A DNA stretch of 64,000 bases from Neelides folsomi (taxonomy: Eukaryota; Arthropoda; Collembola; Neelipleona; Neelidae): the NCBI GenBank assembly GCA_034687125.1, contig JAQGBZ010000186.1, positions 58,552 to 122,551 on the forward strand, read 5' to 3'. Shown here piece by piece: positions 53,301-64,000 of this stretch (the stretch's first letter is position 1; the number at the start of each line of letters is the position of its first letter). The notes beneath the pieces are model-generated. The model was not told the DNA's origin and ran no database searches. It worked only from the letters and a program-made list of their open reading frames with translations. Position numbers and translations under genes: made by a program.

Positions 53301-56300
53301 TGCGTTGTTATAAGCCTATTAATTTTGTATTTCATCTTATGGACATAAGCTGAGTGCGTTTAAGCATTAAACATAATTGTTAATGGATTCATCATAGGGA
53401 AAACACCCTTTGGTCAAATAGCTCTGCAAACCCCATGGGTCAGAGTCCCGTCACCCTACAAAACATCAACGCCATTTCACCTTTGTGTAGTTAAGAAGAC
53501 TGTTAACTATTTAATATTTCTTATAGTAAAAGTAAATACTTTAGCTTACACTCAAGTTTGAATACTTGAGTTAATCCATTTACGCACACATAATACAAAT
53601 GTGTATCATGCGAATTGCGTCAGACCTGTGATCTATTATGCATATTACTAAATGATTTAACGATGGTTGAGTAAGATTTCCATGTTTTATATTTATTCTA
53701 ATCAATGTCGCAATAATTCATAATAACATGAAAGGAAAAACTCCAAATGATGAAGATCCTCTTTCTTTAAACCTTTAATTGAATACAACTCCTGTTTGGC
53801 TTTTAGTTAAAAATCCAAGGAATCACTCTCCCATAAAAATCCCCAAGAATTTGCGACAAAAAGTGACAAATCAAGTTCAAAGAAATGACAAATGAGAACA
53901 ATTGAAAGGGGATAAACCAAAAGGTTGTAAATTCCTTTGCAATTTCCTTTCTTTACTTCTGACACATTCTTTTATGACAAGTTTGAATTACTCGAATTAA
54001 CTCGAGTATTAAATAATAATGACAGTGGAAAGGACAATCCACCTAATAAATGACACTTAAAAGTCAGAGTGGACAATGAGTTTGGAGTTAATGTGGAAAT
54101 GAAAATAATTTGTTGTATCAACTGGTTTTTATTCAACAACTCAAGATTTTAAATACGTTTTCTGAAATTATACTTTTTATTTTACATTTGAATACATGTA
54201 AAATATAAGGATACAACTTTTAGATTCAAATCATTGTGAAAAGGATTAAAAAACATCAATTCATTCTCCACTTCATCCTCAATAACTTTCGGGACGATGA
54301 GGTTGAAGTATTTGAAGTGAAAAGTTCAAAGTTCTCTTTCTCTTCTTCTCATCCATAGCACATTACGTTACTGAATACAATTTTACATAATGTACAGACC
54401 GTATGAGTATAGCTTGATATGCATTTTAGCTTCAATTACAAAAGAGTTAAAAAATAGAAGAGTTGAAGAGATGTAAAAAAGGCTTTTGGCCCTGTAATCA
54501 AATACACCTTTAAGAATAAACTTTTCTCATAAGCCCAAATTCACGTTTGAACTCATCTTTAGTAGTTGTTTGATAAAAGTTTTTCCTATACATGGAACAT
54601 AATAATAAAGTTAGAGCTTCATAATCCAACTCTCTTTTGGAAATTTTAACACAAGGCATAACTAACGAATATAGACAATTTTAATACTTTTGAGTATAAG
54701 GATTTGAATATCTACTTAAAGATTTGTACTCACATTCAGTTCAAGTATGGATATCTTTATTTGTTTATGTAATATCTTTAAGGTTGTATATGATGATAAG
54801 ATAATATCATGTGTATGATGGCATATGATTTGTATTTGTATTTATTGTGAATTTGAATATCTTTATTTCTTCATGAAGAGACTTCCAGACAGTTCAATGA
54901 AGTTTCTGTCTGTTTGCTCTAACTTATAAGAGAGTTTTGAGATTCATGAGGGATCTTGACCTAAGGATCTTTTTTTCATGACTCATTCATAACATTAGGT
55001 GTCGTTATATGCAATATATGGATTTGTATTTATTATGAAATCATGAAAGGGCTGAATGGACTCCTTTAATGAGAGAGGTGCACGATGGCGGCTCGTTAGG
55101 AGTTAAGGTCCTTAAATTCCCATCTCTTCAAACATCTCTTTTACGACCCACTTAAAAGACGAACACATGAAGGGACAAAAACCTTTTTACATTCTTTAAC
55201 AAGATCTTTTTAAATATATTTGCTATCAATATAAATATTTTCAATATGTACCTAATATATACATATGCATTATTATCTACAGACCTTATACGATTACATA
55301 TCTATCTGTAATAAAAAGATTTTTTTAAATATTTAAAATATAAAATAATAATCTTCGGTTTCATGAATCTAATGAATATTCAAGAATTGAAATTTTCAAA
55401 ATTTGGTGAATGTTAAGAAGCCATAACTTTCCATTTCTTTAGAGTTCCCCTTGAAAGAGCCCTGACGTGTGTTCAACTCATTGAGGATTGGGTTGAAAGG
55501 GAATGGTGTTTTGGTGAGTTAATGTTAATTGGATATTCCACCCCGTGAAATGATCGGTTCTTGCATTTTCATATTTCCCATTTCACTTCATCATAATTTT
55601 GAGTGTCTTCCTCCCTTTAAACCCTCAAGTTTCCCTTTCCTCTCGGACCATCTCGTTAATTATCTATCTTTTATTAAGAATCGCCTCGCACGAAACCATC
55701 AGAATTTTCTTCTTTAAATTCTCCCTAAGTTCTCTCTCGTGTTCCTCTGCATTCAGATTTGGATGAGAGGCTTCATCCGCCTCGTCATCTACAATTACAT
55801 GGAGATACCCAGCTCCTTTAAATTCTCATAGGAAGGATGAGTGAAGGTTTTGGATGCTCAATGCACAAAGTTAAAATTCAATGCACGGTGGTGAAATTGG
55901 AGTGAAGTGGAGGAGAATTGTTCATAAAACGAAACCAGTTTAACACCCAAAGTCACTGTCGCCACCATTGGATAACTTCCGTGCTCGCTCTCATTTTCAC
56001 AAGCAAGATTCATTTACTACCTCAATCCAATTTTACTTTAAATTCATTTGACTATTTTAATTTCATAGCTTTAATCCCTTAGACAAAATTCTTTAAACTC
56101 TTAAATTCCTTAATCTTCGGGTACATGAAGATCTGTGATAATGCTTTGTTTAAGTTTTGTATGAAATATCATATAAAGAATTGGAATGTTTAAGACTATG
56201 GGAAAATGGTTAATTGTCATTTGGTCTTAAGTTGAAGTATAAGAAGAGTTCATCACCCGTTTTATTCCATTGTTTGGGAATAATGTTCTTTGGCTTTTTT

Positions 56301-56866
56301 AGTTTTTAATGAGACGTATTTTAATTTGAACGACGTGTAAAAGGTTTATTACACGAGTTAAAGATAATTATTGCATCCTCAACACAACTTCCTATTTCCC
56401 TTCTTACTCACATTTTTCTAATTAGGACATGGGCTGGGCATTTATGGTTTATTTTATTCTTGCGACTTGTTTTTTTCTTTTCCAATAGTAAAATATTCCA
56501 ATATTCTATATTCTAAAATATTTACTACATATCGGATAATTACCATTTTGAAAGCATTTTAAGCACGACAAAATATTTAAACTAATTATAAACGAATAGA
56601 ATAACTTTGATTTTTAATATCTTTAAAATATAAAATAAACAGTTTAAAAGTGGAAAAATAAAGAAAATAAATATGATTATTATAATGCCATTTGAGTAAA
56701 AGTTGTAAACCTTCAAGTCTTTAAGTTCAAAATTGGCCAAAGCTTGTAAAACAGGAGTTTGATAAATTCAGAGAAGAAAGCGATTGAAGGGTTCGATAGG
56801 ATTCACGAGAAAAGTTAATTCAGTTCAACTTGACATTTAATGGGAATGAACACATTAATCTCTAAA

Positions 56867-57433
56867 TCACCTTCTCAAATCACAATGGATGTTTTCTATA
56901 CATTTACGCAACTTACGCATTACGTTTGTATTTACTATAATAACAAAGTACAATCCTTCAGTAGACAAATAACCTTTACATAACAAAATAGCGTGTTGTT
57001 CTATAGGGAGCTCCAAAGAACAAATTGCTAATGAGGGCAGGAGAGTCAATAAAAGAATCCAATTTGTAAACCCAATAGGCATAATATTCCGTTTAGCACA
57101 CAAAAGACTTCTGGTCACTCCAAGACTTCTCCCTGACGATCTTCTCAAGCTCCTGAAAGAGATGTTGAAGGGAAGTGTGAAGGTGTGCTCCCATTTTGAC
57201 AGCCGTTTAAATCTCCAAATGGACAAAAAGGAGATGAGGAAACAAAGGGCTTTTAATCCCGGGCCAAAGTAGGTGAATCGGCGGTCAAATTCCCCAACGG
57301 CATTTATCCAATCCCATTTACAATGGGAAGCAAATTCCGATTCGTATATTCCTCGGAGGCGGAGGAGGTCAGGGAGAAGTTCAACAATCCACACACAGAC
57401 AATATTGAAGTTTCTCAAGGGCTTTTCCACCAA
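56867..57433 (-). CDS. 188-codon ORF, possible membrane protein, not recognised
   Basis: This is the longest intron-free ORF in the gene-poor region. It has two or three hydrophobic stretches (ALCFLISFLSIW, NWILLLTLLPSLAICSLELP, LYFVIIVNTNV) separated by basic loops. No family motif is seen. The 3' half is AT-rich and the 5' half less so. It could be an orphan gene, an exon of a larger receptor-like gene, a relic or chance. Confidence 0.25.
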   Translation of the reverse strand: MVEKPLRNFNIVCVWIVELLPDLLRLRGIYESEFASHCKWDWINAVGEFDRRFTYFGPGLKALCFLISFLSIWRFKRLSKWEHTFTLPFNISFRSLRRSSGRSLGVTRSLLCAKRNIMPIGFTNWILLLTLLPSLAICSLELPIEQHAILLCKGYLSTEGLYFVIIVNTNVMRKLRKCIENIHCDLRR

Positions 57434-57951
57434 ACGTGCTCAATATATGAAACTATTTAAAATCCTCATCACCCTCAATCTGAACATTTAAAATATTCAA
57501 GTGGTGATGAGAAATCAATTTAATAAGAATGATATTCACTTTTTTATATTGTTAAAGATACACTGGTGACTCTTGACCTTTTACATAATATTCATCAACT
57601 TCTCCCATATAAATTCTATCTAGCTCTGCAATCCCTAATAATTTCTATACAACTCACATTCAGTTGTGCTCTCTTAAATATTGTATTAAATATTCATGTC
57701 TCGCCTAGTTTGTAGAGCATTTGCACTTTGACAACCAAAGAGTAAAAGACCCGTAAGAAAAAGAATATAAAAAATCTTCATGTATTCCTCATGCATATCT
57801 CATGAGAGATTCGAAAACGCAAGTGTGGAATAGATGTTGTCTGAGCTGTCAAATGTTCGAGTGCATTTGACAAAATTATGTGTCCTCGCTTTTCCGGCCA
57901 CACTTGTCTGTGTCCCTACTTGACCTCTCCCATTCTTCTCTTGGGTTACAG

Positions 57952-58012
57952 ACGCCGACACGAAGTGGCTCGAGCCCTAGCAGACTTTCAGACCCTCGTT
58001 TCTCAAAACCAG
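57952..58012 (+). other. Candidate internal exon (61 bases)
   Basis: It is bounded by a strong pyrimidine tract with CAG and by an AG|GT donor, and stands out as less AT-rich. Two of the three plus frames are open, one ending LADFQTLVSQNQ and the other rich in Ser, Pro and Arg, so the frame is undecided. The host gene is not identified. Confidence 0.3.
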
Positions 58013-61000
58013 GTTTGGTCTTTAGAAAAGTTTAGCCATTATTTGTCCTTTGGGTAGTTGAAGCTGTTTTTTAAATAAATGTATTACTATTGTGTTGATA
58101 AAATATTAAGACCACCTTCAGCGCCCAACTGCCCTGTCACCCCGACGAACCCCAAAAAACATCCCAACATTTGAATATTTTTGTCTCCAACGGGAGTCAA
58201 ACTCATTCTTCATCTCCAGAGGACACTTTTTTGTTTTATGAGCTTCTTTCAATTCTCCCCTTCATTCCCCATATTCATGCACATGCCGGAAGATTATGCC
58301 ATTTGTGTGTTTTGTGCTGTGACATTTACATGACTCGTAACTCATTTCAACTAGACACTTTATATAAACTTTAAATAAACTTGTGATGAACCTTTGTGAA
58401 GGCTTATAAGCAAAATGTCGTCAAACTGCATTTGAATAAAATTATAATTTTTACAAAATATGAAGTGAAATATAATAAATTTGTCTTTTTAATTCCTAGT
58501 ATAAATTAAGCAGTTTTTAACTTGAATTTCCGCATGCGGGATCTTTGAATTTCTCAAGTCTCACGCCGAGTTCAATGTCAAATTGAATTGCGTTTTAATA
58601 AAATGCATGAGAATTGAGAATCTTTTCATCGCCAGGCAGAATTTACTGCAAATTGAAATTGGCTTAAATCTCATTAAAATTATTACTAGCGTCGTGTGGT
58701 ATACCTAGATATAGCGTGCCGGAACATCCTCATCATCCAAATTAGATGATTAGCTTATTGAAATGTTCGCCATCAATCGATATACATTAGAGGTTTATAA
58801 TAAAGAAATGCATCTCGTCCCTTTCCCTCATAACCTAATCTGATCAAAATGATGATAAAATGATGGGACTTTACCGTTGATGCAAACCTCAGACAATTCA
58901 CTATAATAGGTTCAAGATAGGATTAAAATGAAAAAATTGATTGAGTGGTGAAGACGAGTTTAGTCAATGAATTCAATTGCTGAATATATCAATTTATAAC
59001 GCTATAGGCGAATTTCACGCGACAGATTCAACAGCATAGTTCTACTTTATTTTGTGTTGTAGGTTCGTATACCTTTTTATATACATTTCTTTATGTACTA
59101 GATATAATATACACATTTTATATCTCATAGAGTTTATCAAGTCGTGTCGGAGAAAATGTTCACAATGGAGATCTCCTCGGTGGGAATCATCTGAAAGCAC
59201 TCCAGGAGGGAAAGACTAATTAACACGTACTTCTCCATTCCTTAACTACTCATTTCCCCGTAATTAAAATGGTCAAAACTGTTGGGTCTAATTCTCGCCT
59301 TTATTTTTGAATCTCGGCCTCAACGGTACTTGGAGGATCTGTCATATAAACAAGATCAGGCGCAATCATCTCTATTGACAAATTAATATTAAATGCCCTT
59401 GTGAACCTAAATACCCGACTCGCACACATCTCTTAATGACGCTAATACTAAAAAACCTTAATTCATTCAAGACCTACAACAATGGGAATAGACAGGTAGG
59501 TTAGTGGAGTCCAATTAAGGTCCAACTTTACCTCAACCCAATATTTTATAAAAAAGAAAATGACACGCTGTGGGCCCTACATTACTTATTCAAACTCCCA
59601 TTATTAATTCTAATGTAAGGGCAAAGCAAACTTTGAATCAATTTTTATAAATCAAATACAAAATGTATACAAAACCCGTATTGATTACATGTGTGCCATT
59701 GGAGCTAAGAATTTAAATATGACTCTTCCTGATTTACATCTTTTCCAATTTTGGAATGAAAGTCTGAATCAAATAACTCATCCGCCCATTCTTGAACTCA
59801 TTTTTGATTCTTTGAATCTCCCATTGTGAAGGGATTGAGACTAAGACATAAATACAGAAATAATTAACCAGTTTTGTTTCCTAATGCTAATCATGTTTAA
59901 TTCATAAAGGAGTAAAATTGGATTAAAACTTGCCCTGCTTGTAAGGATTAAATTAAGACGCCCAAATCCCACGTATGAATTTACTTCCACTTTGCTTATA
60001 TTTACTATACTTTGTAATACCTTTCATCTTAAAGGTAATCTTATACGTATAAAGATTAACAATGTATAATTTAGTCATGTTCCACTGCTCTGTATTCAAA
60101 GGCTAAATATTTGAGCAGAATGAGCCGAGGGTGTGGATGTTAAGCTGATTAAGTTGTCACAAAACTCGATATATGACATTGAGATACTACAATGAATTTA
60201 TTTCAAGTTTAATGAACAAAATTTGAGTTGTAACAAGAGGATGCAATTGTCAAAGTGTTTAATACAAGTTGAACGAATAATTTGTGTGGGCTTGGCTTAA
60301 ATATGTATTACTCTACCTATAAACAGATTTTTAGGTGAAAAGGATGAAAATCGAATACGATACAGGTAGAGTGTAATAAATTAACGAAGATGCCAAGAAA
60401 CTTACAAGTTTTAAATGGGACGTTCGAAGTGAGAAGAATAAACCATAATAGAGAAAAGATTATATTGTTTTTACTATGAAAAGTCGAAATTAATTTTAAT
60501 TCATTTTAATCTTAAAATTTAATTTGATATTAAAATTTTAGCAGGGCAATTTTTGCATGCTTCTTTTAATTTTTACTATATTTAGTACATGCATGAAAGA
60601 TTAATATATAATTAACATATATTTTTTCGATTAAATAAATAAGGGTACAAGATGGTTACATAATTGAACTGCTTCATGACACCACAATTAATCATTTATT
60701 TATGAGGTAAATAATTAAATATTTATGTAGCGTAAAATGAGTAAAAATGAAATGAAAATTGATGCATGAAATGATGGATTTGAAAAACGTTTGTTTATAA
60801 ATGAATCGATAAAAACCCATTTAACTAAAGGGAGAGTCTGCGTGCAATTAATGGGCGAATCTCACCTTGAGTATTTGGAGAGTAACGTGGAGAATAGATG
60901 AGAATATCGGAATGTGAATTAAGATGAATGACTTGAGATGGAGAATAATTGGCAGAGGTAATTTGAGTTTTAAGAAGGTTTGAGAAGATGCTGTTAGCCC

Positions 61001-62957
61001 GAGTGGAAGTCGAGTACTGTGAGGAGCGGAGTAGGAAGCGTCAGTTCTTCTGTCCATTCACCGGCCCCCTTCAACCCATCCATGTCCATCCTGCACTTAA
61101 CTACCTATTTATTACTTATTCTATACATTGATCATATTTATAATGTACATTTAGAATCTACTTTGTATTAATGTTTGATACACGTATTGTAAGTACATTA
61201 GTCCTAACAACATGTTATACTGTATTATTTTACACAGGTATATTTGTATGCTCATCTTTAGAAGTTATATTTACTCTCAACCGGCTTTCCATATTGCACA
61301 GTCCAAGACGCTGTCAATGTCACCGCGGCCAACAGAGAATGACCAGAAACGCATTTCCTATTATTATTTTCATTATTATTTCACTCTCAATGCACCTGTA
61401 GAAGATGTGGGGAAATCTTACACAGTTGCATATCCGAATCTCAAGGTATTATCCACTGTATTAAACATTACATTGTATCATAAAAGCAATGTCTTCACAC
61501 TCTTTTTTTCATTTGTATAAATTAGGGGCTCATAGAAAATGCGCATTTGAAATAGGGAGTTCCAAATGGACTCGGACATTAATCAAGTGAAAAGTGAAGA
61601 GAATTCGAGAATCACACAAGGGGAAGGAAAAGTATTAAAGCGGAAAGTCTTTTGCTCTTACATATGTTCCAGACTATAGAATTTCCTATACGACCATACC
61701 GTATCGTATATAATATTCGTATTCTATCCTATAGTACAATGAATGCTAAAAGTATACTACTAATAGTATATTATTTATTATACATTCTTATTTAACCATA
61801 TTGTCCATCGAGTATAGTATACCTAATAATAATACATACATACATCTGTAGTAAATTTCATCTGTAATTAATTATTATAGGACTTTCATATAAAATAGCT
61901 TCATATCTTAATGGGTTGATACCAAATATCTGTACCTGAACTATTATTTATATCAAATGTAAGGGGAAATCATGAGAAATTTAGATTTCGGAAGTATCAG
62001 AATTCACAAATAGATTGATGAGGTTCTTTTGTTCAAATCAAACTCCATCTCGTCTATTCGCCTTCGAGTCTTTCTGGTTCTATTAGAATAGCTATTACAC
62101 GATTTGAATGCTTTTATTCGCACCTTCTTCACTCAGTCAGCTTTTCAATTCAAGAATGTTTATTGAATTTGCCATTTTTACATCCCGGATCAAGCTAGAA
62201 TAATTGAGGCCTGTAATGACAAACTGGATTGATTCAGCAGGCATCCTCTATAAAATGTATTAAACTATAAATGTATTTTTCTGTTTACAATGATATTTGA
62301 CATACGGACAATGGAAACAAACATATATTTAAAAAAATTTATTTAAGAATTATATATGGGAGGTAATAACATTGCAAATATATTATAATTAACCAATACA
62401 ATAATATTTAACATAATCTGATAAATGCATACATAGCATATACTTATTGTTAGTGTATTGTAAATATTATATTGTATTTTTATCTGCAGTTCCACTATTG
62501 TTTGACCAAAGTGGTCTTGAAGTTTGTAACAACAACTCGGTGTGATTTTCGGATACGTCTAGAAAAATAAATTATGAGTAAGATGAGATTGTTTTCTCGT
62601 TAGTTTCTCGCTTTTTTCTACATGGTGGGTATAGGCAGTTGGTTATTTATCTACCGGCAGATAATTTGGAAAGCATTATGCAAATATATTCGCAATGCAT
62701 AAATCATAGAGATGGGAGTTGAGGAAAATTAAAACCTCCGAACCTTAATGGATGATTCAATGACTCCTTCGCTTTACAAAAGCCAATTTATTATCCCAGA
62801 AACTCATTGATCAATTTGACAGCTTTCCAAACTCATTATCCCGTCTTTAAACAAATTCAGATTTCTTCCAATTCAGTATATACTGATTAAAATGTATTAA
62901 AATGTATTGAATTTTAATTACTTTTGCAAATGATGAATAAATACAACTATATTATTA

Positions 62958-64000
62958 CCGTTATTGTTCGAATAATAGCCCTGCTCGAATAAGAGCCCCC
63001 TCTCGAAACCTAATTTTTTAATAAGAGCCTAGGCTCTATCAAGAGCCACATATCCCGCGCACATAATTCAAAATAGCGTTTTGTCAAAAGTCAATATTAC
63101 TTGTCGATTTAAATTTATTGTGTATTTCCAATATTTAAACAATTAAAATGCCATTAAAGAAACAATATTCAATTTTATATAAACTTGATGTTATAAAGTT
63201 TAATGAATCTCATTCTGGTCTCCAAACTGCTAAGCATTTTGGCATTTATCCAAAGCGAGTCAGGGAATGGAGAAAAAGTTAATCCAAGCTTGGTAAGATT
63301 ATTTTTATAAATTTAATTAAATATATTTCAATATTAATATTTAATAGAATGCATTCCTATACTATTATTAATTTTTTAGAAAGATTTGCCAAGTCTAGCG
63401 GTCCTGAAAGTAAGAAGAGGAAAAGGTTAGATGGAGGCGAAAGAAGGCCAATTTGTGAAGATTTCGAAAACGAAATTCACGATTGGGTGATTGAAAAAAG
63501 AAAAAACGAGAAGAGAGTGACCAGAAAAACAATTAGAAGATATGCTTTAGAACTTCACACCGAGAAAGGAAATGATCGACCGTTTAAAGCATCGGATTGG
63601 TGGGTACGAAAATTTATGAAAAGGACAAATCTCTCACTTCGTTGCAAGACTACCGTTGCTCAAAAAGATCCGGAGGAATTGAATCCAAAAATCGTTTCCT
63701 TCATTGGATATACGTCTCAAATGAAAAAGAAATACAATTTGAAAGATGCAGATATTTGTGCTATGAACGAAACCCCGCTATGGTTTGATATGCCTGGAGC
63801 TGTGACAGTTGGAAAAGTCGGAGCTAAAGATGTCACTTTTAAAACAACTGGAAACGAGAAAGCTCACTTCACTGTTTTGCTGCCAGAGGGGATGGAACAA
63901 AATGCAGACCATTTATTATTTTCAAAGGTAAATTTATTTTGCAAATTTTATTTCCAAATTAGGTATTTAAAATATTTCGATTAGTTTAAATTATACGTAT
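62958..64000 (+). mobile_element. Pogo/Tigger-like DNA transposon (left part, runs off the window)
   Basis: It probably begins after the TA at 62956-62957. The first 110 bases carry repeated motifs of the type TCGAATAAKAGCCC and AAGAGCC, typical of transposon subterminal regions. They precede a transposase gene with a CENP-B/psq-like DNA-binding head and a DDE domain. The right end lies outside the window, so the exact ends and the target duplication cannot be confirmed. Confidence 0.72.
63148..63927 (+). pseudogene. Pogo/Tigger-like transposase, 5' part, apparently damaged
   Basis: Exon 1 (63148-63292) encodes a helix-turn-helix head (DVIKFNESHSGLQTAKHFGI, VREWRKS) and exon 2 (63380-63927) a CENP-B-type DNA-binding domain (SDWWVRKFMKRTNLSLR) followed by the start of the DDE domain (ETPLWFDMP, FKTTGNEKAHFTV). 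Using the strong donor GTAAGA at 63293, codon 45 is a TAA stop (63280-63282), which breaks the protein. A weaker donor at 63278 (GTTAAT) would also join in frame and remove the stop. The first catalytic Asp of the xMDET motif is Asn (63766-63768). A further donor at 63928 leads out of the window. In an active element the protein would bind the terminal repeats and cut at TA. Confidence 0.75.

Larger units (their letters stand above)
47297..62957. other. Gene-poor region
   Basis: No complete gene is recognised in 15.6 kb. Weak items listed separately are a degenerate zinc-finger fragment (50337-50399), a 188-codon minus-strand ORF (56867-57433) and a 61-base exon-like segment (57952-58012). 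The region may be an intron of a gene lying outside the window, or intergenic. Confidence 0.45.

Noticed and set aside
1-64000. tRNA genes, rRNA, CRISPR arrays, prokaryotic operons
   Set aside because: I found no convincing tRNA B-box with cloverleaf, no rRNA segment and no direct-repeat/spacer pattern; the introns show this is eukaryotic nuclear DNA.

Overview
The window is nuclear DNA of an animal, most likely an arthropod. It is AT-rich, its genes are cut by GT-AG introns (many of 50-300 bp, some of many kb), and every gene that can be named belongs to a metazoan family. The lipocalin, the concentrative nucleoside transporter, the SLC17 carrier and the Ski/Sno homologue fit an arthropod. 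A small secreted protein with the cysteine spacing of an odorant-binding protein would, taken at face value, point to a hexapod or to an arthropod lineage with OBP-like proteins. The species cannot be named from sequence alone.

Layout. 1-17.1 kb: the 3' part of a Ski/Sno transcriptional co-repressor gene (+), whose visible exons are split by a 13.4-kb intron carrying a mariner-type MITE with 184-bp inverted repeats. 17.1-20.7 kb: no gene seen. 20.7-37.8 kb: a compact gene-rich block with an SLC17 anion carrier (-), an OBP-like secreted protein (-), a LITAF-domain membrane protein (-), a SLC28 nucleoside transporter (+) and the ER metallopeptidase ERMP1 (-). All five have a complete reading frame from start to stop, and the splice phases of the four with introns were checked exon by exon. 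38.8-39.3 kb: two MITEs lie almost end to end. 39.6-47.3 kb: a complete secreted lipocalin (-) with two long introns. 47.3-62.9 kb: gene-poor DNA with only weak exon candidates. 62.96 kb to the right edge: a pogo/Tigger-like DNA transposon with a damaged transposase gene.

The genes do not form an operon-like pathway. SLC17, SLC28, OBP-like and lipocalin proteins all bind or move small molecules, but nothing in the sequence ties their regulation together. The most unusual items are the OBP-like gene with eight mature cysteines, a probable GC-AG intron and a nine-base last coding exon; the transposase whose in-frame stop sits between two alternative splice donors; and the MITE with apparently perfect long inverted repeats.
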